Shown: positions 1 to 8,353, numbered from the stretch's first letter. The stretch is DNA of 46,099 nucleotides from an uncultured Bacilli bacterium (GCA_910583945.1 CAJTYF010000011.1:1-46099), one strand, 5' to 3'. The notes: generated by a model not told the origin, from the letters alone. Numbers and translations are program-made.

Positions 1-20
1 ATAAGCTAGAAAATAATAAT

Positions 21-50
21 TAAAAAGACTTGACAATGGTTAGCAAGTCT
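21..50 (-). terminator. Rho-independent terminator of the YbaK-like gene
   Basis: A 7-bp stem (AGACTTG with CAAGTCT, positions 26-32 and 44-50) is followed on the minus strand by a T run. The stop codon of the gene lies at the edge of the hairpin. Confidence 0.7.
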
Positions 51-588
51 CCTTTGCTAAATTTTCTAAAATTTCTACATTATTTAACTTTAATAAATAC
101 TTACTTGGTAATGAAAGTTTTGACTTTTGTAATCCACTTCCACAGATAATTCTATCTACTTCCATTACCTTAGGATCAATAAAAATCTTCCATTCTTGGG
201 GTAATCCAATAGGATTTATACTACCATATTCCATTTTTGTTTGTTCTAATACATATTCTAATGGAGCAACAGATACCATTCGTGAATTTGTATATTTTTT
301 AACTGTAGATGACATATTATACTTATATCCAGTTGGTACAAGAAGAGCAACATAACTTTTATTTTCTCCTCTTTTGCATTCACAAACTAAACAATTAGCA
401 CCTGTCTTAACATCAATATCATAGTGTTCACATAACTTTATACCATCCATATATTCTGGATTTATTTCAGCTACTAATATATTATCTTTCTCTTCTTCTG
501 TAAATAAATTATCGATACACGTATAAGTAACCCTTGACACTAAAACTTTATTATCAATTACTCTTTTAAATTCTAGTTTATTATTCAT
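40..588 (-). CDS. YbaK/EbsC-family aminoacyl-tRNA deacylase-like protein
   Basis: 182 residues. The C-terminal two thirds match the YbaK/ProX editing fold: a Lys-bearing strand around residues 70-85, an ALLVPTGYK strand, and the diagnostic EYGSINPIGLP loop near residue 120. Family members hydrolyse mischarged tRNAs (for example Cys- or Ala-tRNA-Pro) in trans in the cytoplasm. The N-terminal 60 residues are longer than in minimal YbaK proteins and I do not recognise them. AGGAG lies 7 nt before the ATG. The gene is a single transcription unit with its own terminator, next to a nuclease gene and a dead recombinase, so it may be accessory. The family assignment is fairly secure; the substrate is unknown. 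Confidence 0.75.
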   Translation of the reverse strand: MNNKLEFKRVIDNKVLVSRVTYTCIDNLFTEEEKDNILVAEINPEYMDGIKLCEHYDIDVKTGANCLVCECKRGENKSYVALLVPTGYKYNMSSTVKKYTNSRMVSVAPLEYVLEQTKMEYGSINPIGLPQEWKIFIDPKVMEVDRIICGSGLQKSKLSLPSKYLLKLNNVEILENLAKETC

Positions 589-606
589 AAAGCACTCCTA
601 TCATTG

Positions 607-1617
607 TCATTTATTTTCATTTAAAACCTTTTCAACCTCATTTATTAATTGCTCTTTATTTGGAATATAATAAGTATAAGTCGAAGCAAATACATTATTT
701 TCTAATCCACCTAAAGCATATTCCATAGCCACTTCTTTTTTACTTTTACAAAGAATAATTCCTATTGGTTTATTATCATATTCATCATTTACTTCAGCAT
801 TATAGTAATTTAAATACATATTCATTTGTCCTGCATATTCTGGTTTCATAGTGCCAATTTTCAAATCTATTAAAACATAACATTTTAATATTTTATTATA
901 GAAAACCATATCTACATAATAATGAGTATTCCCCAAAGTTACTCTTTGTTGTGTTCCCACAAACATAAATCCTTTACCTAATTCAAGCAGAAATTCTTCC
1001 ATATGATGAACTAATTTTCTTTCTAAATCTTTCTCCAAAATAGGTTTTGGTTCTTTAATATCCAAAAATTCAAAAACATATGGTTCTTTCAAAATGTCAT
1101 CAGGTTTAGCTAATGTCTGTCCAACTTTTGATAATTCATATACTCTTTCTTTATTATTTTTTCCATCAGATAATAATAATCTTTCAAATAGCGAGGTTTC
1201 TAACTGCCTTTTTAACTCTCTAACGCTCCAATTTGAATTAACACATTCTTTTTCATAAAAACTTCTTTCATCATCATTTTCAATACTTAATAACTCACAA
1301 TAATGTGACCAACTCAATTTAACAGACAGTGTCTGTTGTTTTGGATATTTAAGATAAAATCTACGCATGTATTGAAGATTTGATACAGAAAAACCAGAAC
1401 CTAAAATTTTTCTTAATTCTTTTGAAAGCTCCTTTAAAACTTGTTTACCATATTCAGCTTTAATATTTCCATTTTGCTCATTTTCAACAATAATCCTACC
1501 AACATTCCAATACGCTAGTATCATTGTATTATTTACTTCATAAGCGATTTTATTTCTACTACTAATAATTACATTTTTAATTTCTTCAATCATTTGTATA
1601 TTATTTTTTTCTAGCAT
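607..1617 (-). CDS. DUF1016 / YhcG-family PD-(D/E)XK nuclease
   Basis: 336 residues, full length for the family. The N-terminal DUF1016 helical domain (about 10-160) carries the typical AYWNVGRIIVENEQ and SNLQYMRRFY segments. The C-terminal nuclease-like domain (about 190-335) contains FMFVGTQQRV, HYYVDMVFYN and YVLIDLKIG, which give the D...(D/E)xK core as VDMVFYN plus DLK. The proteins are often found in defence islands and beside restriction-modification systems; their substrate is not settled. AGGTG precedes the ATG with good spacing. A 12-bp perfect palindrome lies 25 bp upstream of the start and a near-identical one lies inside the gene, so autoregulation is possible. It sits beside a serine recombinase pseudogene, consistent with horizontal acquisition. 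Confidence 0.85.
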   Translation of the reverse strand: MLEKNNIQMIEEIKNVIISSRNKIAYEVNNTMILAYWNVGRIIVENEQNGNIKAEYGKQVLKELSKELRKILGSGFSVSNLQYMRRFYLKYPKQQTLSVKLSWSHYCELLSIENDDERSFYEKECVNSNWSVRELKRQLETSLFERLLLSDGKNNKERVYELSKVGQTLAKPDDILKEPYVFEFLDIKEPKPILEKDLERKLVHHMEEFLLELGKGFMFVGTQQRVTLGNTHYYVDMVFYNKILKCYVLIDLKIGTMKPEYAGQMNMYLNYYNAEVNDEYDNKPIGIILCKSKKEVAMEYALGGLENNVFASTYTYYIPNKEQLINEVEKVLNENK

Positions 1618-1641
1618 AAATATTGCACCTTTCTAATTAGC

Positions 1642-1653
1642 CAGACATGTCTG
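1642..1653. promoter_or_regulatory. Palindromic operator candidate upstream of the DUF1016 gene
   Basis: CAGACATGTCTG is a perfect 12-bp palindrome 25 bp upstream of the nuclease start. A related site, CAGACA-G-TGTCTG, occurs at 1323-1335 inside the coding region. No regulator for it is identified. Confidence 0.4.
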
Positions 1654-1698
1654 ACCAATCTGTGATTTAAATAACTGTTACTACAATTTTAACATATT

Positions 1699-3411
1699 TT
1701 AAGTATTTATTGATAGCAATGTTAAACTTTCTTGATCAAATCTAGATTGCTTTTTATTAGGAATTATTTGTAATAAACTATTATTTTGATTTAATTCTTC
1801 TAAACTAATAGAATCTATATTTAAATTGTTTTGTTTTATCTTATAAAATTCACTTAACGATTTTATATAACTATCTATATCATCTTTTGAATTATAATTA
1901 GATAATATCAAACTTTTGTCATTAGAATTAACTAGTAAATCAAAACAGTTTTCTCTAAATAAATAACCAATATTATTAATTTCTTTTTTATTAATATTTA
2001 TCCTCTTAATAAATATATTTTTCTTTTTATCAACTTCAATACTAATATTATCAACGTATTTAAATACTAATTCTTGTTTTTGCTCTTTAGATAATTTATC
2101 CCATAAATGATTCTTTCTAACATAATATGATTTATTTTTTATTTGTTCTAATTGTTTTAAATTATAAATTAATCTCATTTCATTTTTATGATCTTCTGTG
2201 CTTTCTTTTATAGTTAAATCTTTGATTTTCTCTTCTGTTATTTTCTTTTGATTTTTAATAAAATCTAGTTCATCTTTTAATTCTATTTCTTCAACAATTC
2301 CGTCTACAAAAGCACTCTTAATTCTTTTTTCTTTAGTATTTAATTCATCAATTATTTTATTACATTTCTTTAATTCTTTTTCAGTATCCTGATACAAATA
2401 AGGTTTATAAGTATTATCAATTAATAAAAAGAAATCTAGCATATCATCTAAAAAATTAATCATTTGTTTTTCGATTTTCTTTTCACTAACTCTAGTTTTA
2501 CAATTAGCACATTGATAATAGCAATGTTTTTCTTCTGTATGACTTTTACTAGAACAACCACCCATGATAGTATCACACTTAGGACATTTGATACTTTGCA
2601 TAAAAATATAAGTTTGTTTTCTTTTGTAGTTTTTAAGATTCTTTTGTTTTTGTATTTAGGCAATATTAAATACTTCTTCTTCAATAATTGCTGGAGCAAC
2701 TCCATCAAACCTTTGTGATTCTTCATTACTAACTGTTTTCCTATGAACATAATTACCAATATAAATTTCATTGGATAGTATTCTATCTACTAGAGTAGGT
2801 ATCCATTTTCTATTTAATGCTTTTTCTTCATTTAATAATTTAGTAATAGCATTAGCTGCGACACCTTTTACATATAAATCAAATATTCTTCTAATAACTT
2901 CACTCTCAATATCATTTACAACTAATTTTTTATCAACTTTATCATATCCAATAGGTGGACGTCCTACAAAATGACCTTTCTTCACAGCTCCAACCATTCC
3001 AAATTTGGTTCTTTCACTTGTTCTTTCAATTTCTAGTTGTGCAAGTATAGTAAGCATTCTAATAAAAAACTTACCATTAGCAGTAGATGTATTAATATCT
3101 TCACACATACTTTCTAAACTACAATTATTTTCTTCTAAAAAGGTACATATCTCTTCTAAATCTTTGATAGAACGAGTAAGTCTATCTAATTTATAAACAA
3201 TGATTTTGTTTATTTTCCCATCTTTAATATCTTGAATCATTTCTTGAAAAGCAGGTCGATTCATATTTTTAGCATTTATTCCTGCATCTTCATACACCTT
3301 ATACACTTCATAATTCTTGTAATCACATAGTTTCAACATTCTTTCTTTTTGTTCATCTAAACTATGACCATTTCTAAATTGATCTTCAGTTGAAACTCTT
3401 ACGGAACACAT
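1699..3411 (-). pseudogene. Large serine recombinase interrupted by one in-frame stop
   Basis: Reading continues in one frame across both halves. The N-terminal part (3411-2656) has the resolvase catalytic core: VRVSTEDQ with the nucleophilic Ser, KLDRLTRS, the helix with AQLEIERTSERT, and the recombinase domain with GRPPIGY and LSNEIYIGNY. Translation stops at a TAA (2656-2658, minus strand) right after EEVFNIA, where relatives continue with Gln. After 18 open codons comes the zinc ribbon (CPKCDTIMGG, CYYQCANC) and the coiled-coil C-terminus to 1699. A single CAA-to-TAA change explains the break, so the loss is recent or the stop is read through. The first strand is also unusual: no start codon exists upstream of MCSVRVST, which removes the usual few leading residues. 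It formerly drove an integrative element. Confidence 0.85.
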
Positions 3412-3549
3412 ATACCGTATTATTTTAAAACACTAGATATAATCAATTTTGATTACAAAATAAATACCAATATCACTATTGGTACACAGTTAGAACAAGA
3501 AAAAATCCATATTGACAAGTTAGATGTAACTTTATCATTAGGACTTTAA
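3394..3549 (+). other. Orphan open 3' coding fragment abutting the dead recombinase
   Basis: On the plus strand a frame stays open from 3394 to a TAA at 3547-3549 and would end ...HIDKLDVTLSLGL. It has no start codon or ribosome site and overlaps the first codons of the divergent recombinase. It looks like the 3' end of a host gene cut by integration of the recombinase element. I do not recognise the family and 51 codons could be chance. Confidence 0.3.
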
Positions 3550-3581
3550 AATAGCATATTTCAATTTGAAAATAATTGTTG

Positions 3582-3616
3582 AAAAAAGAGTTTACTATAA
3601 ATTGGTAGACTCTTTT
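3582..3616 (-). terminator. Terminator of the NUDIX/deoxyribosyltransferase operon
   Basis: AAGAGTTTAC (3586-3595) pairs with GTAGACTCTT (3605-3614) with one mismatch, and the minus-strand product ends in six T. It overlaps the NUDIX stop codon. Confidence 0.7.
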
Positions 3617-4162
3617 ACATTTAACTTCTTTATCAATCTTTTATGAACTGGTCTTATAAAATCAACAATGTTATCTCCTATTGCTTCTTCAAATGTAATC
3701 CATTTAACACCTTTGCTTTCATCTTCTCTAAATGCTAACGTTTCTTTATCATCAGCTTCTAATAAATAAACTACATCTAAATGTGTATGGGCTGGTACAT
3801 ATTTTCCTCTTTTTATATGACCAACAATAGGAGAAGCAGAAATTGCAAAAATAGAATTATCTAATACCTTTGTTTTTAAACTTGTTTCTTCTTCTACTTC
3901 ACGAATAGCAACAGACAATAGATTTTCTTCACCATCAGCATGTCCTCCAGGAAAAATCCAAGCATCATATATATTATGATACACAACAAGCATTTTTGTT
4001 CTATCTTTATTTACTACAAATGCAGAAGAAGCAAAATGCCCAAATTCATTTTCTCTAGTTAAAATCATCAAAAGTATCAATCCATTTTAATAAATAATCC
4101 TTAATTTTTTCTTCCGCTTCATTGAAAGGAACATAACCTTCTATTTGTCCTCTTAAATTCAT
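3595..4162 (-). pseudogene. NUDIX hydrolase with a frameshift after the N-terminal segment
   Basis: The NUDIX box is intact (GHADGEENLLSVAIREVEEE, matching Gx5Ex7REVxEE) in a frame whose first ATG is 4080. The proper start is the ATG at 4162, overlapping the previous stop as TAATG with GAGG just upstream. That frame encodes MNLRGQIEGYVPFNEAEEKI and ends in IDTFDDFN-stop at about 4058. Removing one T from the run in GATGATTTTAACT joins it to LTRENEFGHFASS, the normal continuation in this NUDIX subfamily. So a +1 insertion in a T run separates about 34 residues from the catalytic domain. The gene may be inactive, may restart internally at 4080, or the base may be a sequencing error. The substrate is probably a nucleoside diphosphate derivative, unknown. 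Confidence 0.75.
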
Positions 4163-4563
4163 TATTTTTCCTCCTCATATAATTTTATCCATCCAAGTTT
4201 TAGCCATAAATCAATTTCTTCATAACAGCCAACATCTTGACTTGGAATTTTAAAAATTATTAGTTCAATATTTTTATTATAAATTAACTTCTGGGATAAT
4301 CCAAAAAGCAATTCAGCATACGCTTCATATCCTATGTATCCAACAATACCATTTTTATCTTCATTCATTAGAAATAATATATCAGTTTTAGTAATATTCT
4401 CTAAAAATTCAGTATGTATATTTGGATATAATTCCATAAATTTATATTCTTCAATTGCCCTTGGATAATCTAATATTTCATAGTTTTGATTTTTAAAATT
4501 TTTTAGCCATTTATCTACTTCTTTTTGAAGTTTAGCACTTCCAGCAATTACAACTTTTTTCAT
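4162..4563 (-). CDS. Nucleoside 2-deoxyribosyltransferase-fold protein, subfamily unknown
   Basis: 133 residues. It opens with the Rossmann-like strand MKKVVIAGSAKLQKEV, followed by EFLENITKTDILFLMNEDKN and GYIGYEAYAELLFGLSQ. That order (strand, 'marked as sent to a compartment' strand, then Gly-x-x-Glu helix) is seen in the deoxyribosyltransferase/MTH538 superfamily. The Glu in YIGYEAYAEL would correspond to the active-site Glu. It lies 10 bp downstream of the next gene, another deoxyribosyltransferase-like protein, and overlaps the NUDIX start, so the three are one operon. A role in nucleotide salvage or clean-up is inferred from fold and neighbours only. Confidence 0.6.
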   Translation of the reverse strand: MKKVVIAGSAKLQKEVDKWLKNFKNQNYEILDYPRAIEEYKFMELYPNIHTEFLENITKTDILFLMNEDKNGIVGYIGYEAYAELLFGLSQKLIYNKNIELIIFKIPSQDVGCYEEIDLWLKLGWIKLYEEEK

Positions 4564-4573
4564 CTAAAATCTC

Positions 4574-4963
4574 CTACTGTAATTCAAGTATCTTTTTCAC
4601 ATTATCATCAGCATTTCCAACTAATTGAGTAATTTTTGGTAATTCATAAAAAGCAACAGTATTTTCAATGCTAAATTCTTCTTTTGTAGTAGAACATAAA
4701 AATATTTTTTTATTTAGTGCCATTGCCATTCCTAATTCAATGTGTGCTCCTCTTCCTCCTGGTAATAGCATAATAACAACATCAGCATCAACAATACCTT
4801 GTGATTCTAAACTTGCATATTTTATCATATCATCTTTAGATATATCATCACTAACATTTTTTACCCAATCGTGAGTTTGCTCCCAACCTTTTTCTTTTAA
4901 TAACTTTGCATAGTAATTTACTAATTCACAATTTTTCATTCCCGATCCAACATAAAATTTCAT
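4574..4963 (-). CDS. Nucleoside 2-deoxyribosyltransferase-like protein
   Basis: 129 residues. MKFYVGSGMKNCELVNYYAK forms the nucleotide-binding first strand and loop, VDADVVIMLLPGGRGAHIEL holds the Asp of strand 4 and the Gly-x-x-x-Glu helix, with Glu as the expected nucleophile, then GMAMALNKKIFLCS. Enzymes of this fold cleave or exchange the N-glycosidic bond of deoxynucleosides or deoxynucleoside monophosphates (RCL/DNPH1-type). It is the first gene of the operon with the following homologue and the NUDIX enzyme. The spacing of 10 bp suggests cotranscription. The family is confident; the substrate is not. Confidence 0.75.
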   Translation of the reverse strand: MKFYVGSGMKNCELVNYYAKLLKEKGWEQTHDWVKNVSDDISKDDMIKYASLESQGIVDADVVIMLLPGGRGAHIELGMAMALNKKIFLCSTTKEEFSIENTVAFYELPKITQLVGNADDNVKKILELQ

Positions 4964-5172
4964 TGTAATACCTTCATCTCTATATAGATTATACTAAAAT
5001 TAGTGATTTTTTTAAATACTTAGTCCTAAATTTTCCTATAATAAAAATAATGTCATTTATATTTATAACTAATGCTATATTAGTTTCTATCCATGTATGG
5101 TAAGTAAAATAAAGGTTAATCTAAAATTTTTACAACATTTCTACCAACAAAATATCAGACATTTAATCCTTA

Positions 5173-5200
5173 TTGACTATAAGCAATCAAGTGATAAAAT
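5173..5200 (+). promoter_or_regulatory. Promoter of a candidate short RNA
   Basis: TTGACT, a 16-bp spacer, then TAAAAT, with no coding sequence downstream before a terminator. Confidence 0.45.
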
Positions 5201-5206
5201 ATAGTA

Positions 5207-5262
5207 GAATATGAAATAATTGTATCTAATAGTGCTACTTTCGATATGAGTAGTGCTTTTTT
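5207..5262 (+). ncRNA. Candidate short terminated RNA
   Basis: A transcript from the 5173 promoter would be about 55-60 nt and end at the terminator at 5231-5262. It holds no ORF of use. It could be a small RNA of the element or simply a decoy promoter left from a lost gene. Confidence 0.35.
5231..5262 (+). terminator. Rho-independent terminator
   Basis: AGTGCTACT (5231-5239) pairs with AGTAGTGCT (5249-5257) as a 9-bp RNA stem with two G-U pairs, followed by a T run. Confidence 0.65.
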
Positions 5263-5307
5263 CATATTCAAATTTCTATATATTCATCAGTAATTTTCTT
5301 CAAAATT

Positions 5308-5634
5308 ATGGCCATACTTATGACCATAAATAAGTAAAATTTCTAAAAATTATGGCCGAAATTTTAGAAAAATTATATTAAAAAAGTGTGTACGATTGTT
5401 AAACAAATTCTAGAAAGTCTTTATTTATAAGGGTTTCAAAAAAACGCAAAGTTAACGATTGTATAACAAATATTAAAAATGTAAACACTTATATTTTCCG
5501 AAGTTCCTTATGAAATAAGGGAAAACTAGCCACTGGCGAGTTGTTTGTAAACAGGTTTATCCTGCTTTTCTTTTGTTGTGATTATTTTGGAAAAGTGTGT
5601 TTTTGATGGCCATAACTTCAGCCATAAGTATGAC
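5308..5634. repeat. Inverted pair of semi-palindromic sites with the same central dinucleotide
   Basis: GCCATA-CT-TATGAC (5311-5324) and GCCATA-AG-TATGAC (5621-5634) are 14-bp semi-palindromes. Read on opposite strands they share the core CATACTTATG with central CT, so they are inverted copies about 310 bp apart. Further ATGGCCAT copies lie at 5308-5315 and 5606-5613, and ATGGCCGA lies at 5351-5358. Serine recombinases cut at a central dinucleotide within such dyads, and an intact one is encoded 400 bp away. The link is inference. Confidence 0.45.
5392..5471 (+). repeat. 17-bp direct repeat, spaced 63 bp
   Basis: ACGATTGTTAAACAAAT (5392-5408) and ACGATTGTATAACAAAT (5455-5471) match at 15 of 17 positions. 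The spacing is six helical turns, so both copies face the same side of the DNA. They could be operator or iteron-like protein-binding sites. Confidence 0.5.
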
Positions 5635-5806
5635 TATTATTTTTCATATTTTCGTAATTTGGATAGCTATGATTTAGTTATCTTTTTTTGTTTGTGGGGC
5701 TGTAAAAACAAGATAAGCGCGTTATAATTTTTTTAAGATATTTTAAAGAAAGTTGGTGCATAACTATGAAATGAATTGTTTAAGAATTAAAGGGGGTAAT
5801 AATTAA

Positions 5807-5989
5807 ATGGAAAGAAGTGATAAGAAATTAAAACAATTAAAATCATATGTAGTAGAAATTGCTATGCTAGAATTTATCAAAGATAACAATTTAATTGACA
5901 ATAACGAATACAAAAAAATAAAAAATAAAATTGAAAACGAATATTCAAAATACAATAAATTAAACAATTCAGAATATAGATTTGCATAA
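5807..5989 (+). CDS. SHOCT-like small protein preceding the recombinase
   Basis: 60 residues, highly charged. The core LEFIKDNNLIDNNEYKKIKN resembles the short SHOCT-type helical motif (a long helix followed by 'glit.eEy...k'). Such proteins commonly sit immediately before large serine recombinases in Firmicutes elements. AAAGGGGG lies about 10 nt before the ATG and the recombinase starts 49 bp downstream, so they are probably cotranscribed. A role as an accessory or directionality factor is possible but not shown. Confidence 0.65.
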   Translation: MERSDKKLKQLKSYVVEIAMLEFIKDNNLIDNNEYKKIKNKIENEYSKYNKLNNSEYRFA

Positions 5990-6038
5990 TAAAAAATATT
6001 TGAAATATGCTATTATTCAACAATTAAGAAAGGAATAA

Positions 6039-7832
6039 ATGAATAATAAAGTTGAAGTAATAGCACCAACTTCTAAAACAATGTGCTTAAAAGGAATTAA
6101 AGAAATAAAACTAATCAAGGCTTGTGCTTATTGTAGAGTTTCTACAGATAACGAAGATCAGAAAACAAGTTATGATTCACAACGAATCCATTATAAAAAT
6201 ATGATAGAAGAAAATCATGATTATGAATTTGTAGGAATATATGCTGATGAGGGTATCACTGGTACACAAACCAAAAAGAGAGAACAATTTAATCAGATGA
6301 TGAGTGATGCTTTAAATGATAAGATTGATTTGATACTAGCGAAGTCTATATCAAGATTTGCTCGTAATACTGTTGATACTTTAAATTGTGTAAGACTACT
6401 TCGTGAACACAATATAGATGTCTTCTTTGAGAAAGAAAACATTCACACACTAGGTTTATCTAACGAATTATTCTTAACTTTATATAGTGCCTTTGCTCAA
6501 GCAGAAAGTGAATCTATATCAGAAAATGTTAAAGCTGGAGTTCGTATGAAAATGAAACGTGGTGCATTGGTAGGAAAGTATGCTCCATTTGGTTATTTGT
6601 ACGATAAAGAAAAAGATATTATAATACCTGATGAAAGTAAGAAAGATATTGTTACTTATATTTTTGAAGAATATGCCAAAGGTGTAGGTTTTAGAACAAT
6701 TGCTCTAAAGCTTAATAGTTTAGGAATACCTAGTCCATCTAATTTAAAATGGTGTCATGCTTCAGTCAGAAGAATAATCATCAATGAAAAATATGTAGGA
6801 GATTTAAAAACAGGAAAGTATTATACCGAAAATGTTTTAACTCATAAAAAGAAAGTCAATTATGGAGAGAAAGAACAATACTTTACTTCTAATCATCACG
6901 AACCGATTATCTCTCGTGAACTATGGGATAAATGCCAAGAAATACTAACTATCAGAAGTAAGATAATCAAACCCGATGGAAACAGAGATAAGTTTAGTCG
7001 TAAATATGCTTTTAGTAGTAAAATCTTTTGTGGGACATGTGGAGAGAGATTTATCAGACGTTCTTATAAAATTAGAAATAATAATAAAGAAGTAGCTTAT
7101 TGGATATGTCGTAGTCATAGAAATAAAATTGAATGCTCTAACTTAATTCACTATAAACAAGAAGAACTAGAAGATATATTTGTACTTGCTTATAACAAAT
7201 TATTCCAAGATAGTGACAAATATATCAATTCATTTATGAAAAAAGTAAATGAAGTTATCAATGAAAATCAAGATTACACTAATCAAAAGAAGATACAAGA
7301 TGAAATTATTAAATTGGAAAATAAGTTATCCAATTTAATTGATTTACAACTTGATGGTTCTATTTCAAAAGAGATACTAAATCAAAAAAATCTTGAAATC
7401 TCTAATAAAATCAAAGAGTATGAACAACAACTAAAATATGCTGAAAACATAGAACTTACTAGAAAACAAAAACTAGAGCAAGTTGATAAAATATCCAATA
7501 CTCTAAAACAATATAAAGGTCTTACAAAATTTAGTGAAGAAGTCTTTAATAGTTTAGTCGATAAAATAATCATTGGCGAAAAGTTAGAAAACGGAGAAGA
7601 AGATTTTTACAAAATTAAATTCATTTTAAAAACTGGCGAACTAATTAACGAAAATCTACCGAATGGAAAACTAGATATAGGAACAAGTTTTGGTAAATAT
7701 GGCTTTACGATTACTAAACAGGAACTTGAAGAAAAAGAAGATAATGTGTCTGCCTATGTATTACAACGGCACTCTAGGGTAAAGTCCTACTACAAATTTT
7801 TTGTCTTCCATATTTTTTCTCCTTTCCTATAA
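6039..7832 (+). CDS. Large serine recombinase (integrase/transposase type)
   Basis: 597 residues, intact. The resolvase catalytic domain (about 25-180) has ACAYCRVSTDNEDQ with nucleophile Ser35, KSISRFARN and AFAQAESESISENVKAG. The recombinase domain (about 185-310) includes GKYAPFGYLYD and IINEKYVGDLKTGK. A zinc ribbon follows at about 345-395 (FCGTCGERF, YWICRSHRNKIECSN), then a long coiled coil (about 395-500), the tool that controls integration versus excision in this family. AGGAA precedes the ATG. The last 25 residues, after SAYVLQRHSRVK, are hydrophobic and aromatic, unlike the rest, and may be host sequence added at an element boundary. It is the only intact recombinase here and a candidate for acting on the repeats at 5.3-5.6 kb. 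Confidence 0.93.
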   Translation: MNNKVEVIAPTSKTMCLKGIKEIKLIKACAYCRVSTDNEDQKTSYDSQRIHYKNMIEENHDYEFVGIYADEGITGTQTKKREQFNQMMSDALNDKIDLILAKSISRFARNTVDTLNCVRLLREHNIDVFFEKENIHTLGLSNELFLTLYSAFAQAESESISENVKAGVRMKMKRGALVGKYAPFGYLYDKEKDIIIPDESKKDIVTYIFEEYAKGVGFRTIALKLNSLGIPSPSNLKWCHASVRRIIINEKYVGDLKTGKYYTENVLTHKKKVNYGEKEQYFTSNHHEPIISRELWDKCQEILTIRSKIIKPDGNRDKFSRKYAFSSKIFCGTCGERFIRRSYKIRNNNKEVAYWICRSHRNKIECSNLIHYKQEELEDIFVLAYNKLFQDSDKYINSFMKKVNEVINENQDYTNQKKIQDEIIKLENKLSNLIDLQLDGSISKEILNQKNLEISNKIKEYEQQLKYAENIELTRKQKLEQVDKISNTLKQYKGLTKFSEEVFNSLVDKIIIGEKLENGEEDFYKIKFILKTGELINENLPNGKLDIGTSFGKYGFTITKQELEEKEDNVSAYVLQRHSRVKSYYKFFVFHIFSPFL

Positions 7833-7842
7833 TTTTTAACGA

Positions 7843-7870
7843 CAAAAAAACAAGGAAGAATTTCCCTTGT
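7843..7870 (-). terminator. Minus-strand terminator
   Basis: On the minus strand an 8-bp stem (ACAAGGGA with TTCCTTGT, one G-U) and a 5-nt loop are followed by seven T. It would stop transcripts from the 8036-8337 locus. Confidence 0.6.
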
Positions 7871-8035
7871 GTTAAGAACTTCAAAATAATTCAAATATAC
7901 GATTATCTAGAATTTTCGTATATTATCATAATACCACATTTTTTTAGGACATGCAACGGAACGATTTTGAAAATTATAGTTAAAAACAGCTGTCTATCCC
8001 TTATAAATAAAGGAAAAATAAATTTTAAAATTTTT

Positions 8036-8337
8036 TTAATTTTCTTTTAATAAGCATTCAATTATATTGGTTAATTCAGTTATTGTAATAGTATCTGATA
8101 AGCCTTCATTATATAGACTTGAATCATTATCATAACACGTAAAACTATTCTTTGAATATTATTACTAATGATAATCTTATGTGGTTCATTCAATCCTAAA
8201 TTAGAGTTATTAAAGACAATATTCTTTCCTGCAATATATTCTATGTTTAGCTTGGTAATATTTTTAATTCTAAGTATTTTATTTTTTATACACAAAGGAA
8301 ATTCTAAAATTTCTATGGACACATTCATTTTATACAC
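8036..8337 (-). pseudogene. Small unknown gene with an apparent frameshift
   Basis: A strong ribosome site (AAAGGTGGTGAG) precedes a GTG at 8337 and an ATG at 8328. The first 60 codons give MNVSIEILEFPLCIKNKILR and on to EPHKIIISNN. In frame the rest reads as an unlikely Ile/Met/Val-rich string ending at 8080. A one-base deletion at about 8160 would instead give YSKNSFTCYDNDSSLYNEGL and a natural end LLKEN at 8036. The protein would be about 98 residues and the family is not recognised. The shifted version looks more protein-like, but this is judged by eye. Confidence 0.4.
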
Positions 8338-8353
8338 TCACCACCTTTGCAAA

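Larger units (their letters stand above)
4964..5806. other. 0.84-kb gene-free region with repeats and hairpins upstream of the recombinase operon
   Basis: No convincing gene. It contains a possible short terminated RNA (5173-5262), a family of ATGGCCAT-type semi-palindromes (5308-5329, 5350-5358, 5606-5634), a 17-bp direct repeat (5392, 5455), and three short hairpins: CCTTAT/ATAAGG (5506-5520), GCCA/TGGC (5529-5537) and CAGG/CCTG (5552-5564). Near 5720 there is a GTTATAAT -10-like box that could serve the operon starting at 5807. Clusters like this occur at recombinase-binding sites, oriT or replication origins; which applies here cannot be told by eye. Confidence 0.5.

Noticed and set aside
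2460..2771. Overlapping minus-strand frame within the recombinase pseudogene
   Set aside because: Frame shadow of the zinc-ribbon region; the true frame continues through the single TAA.
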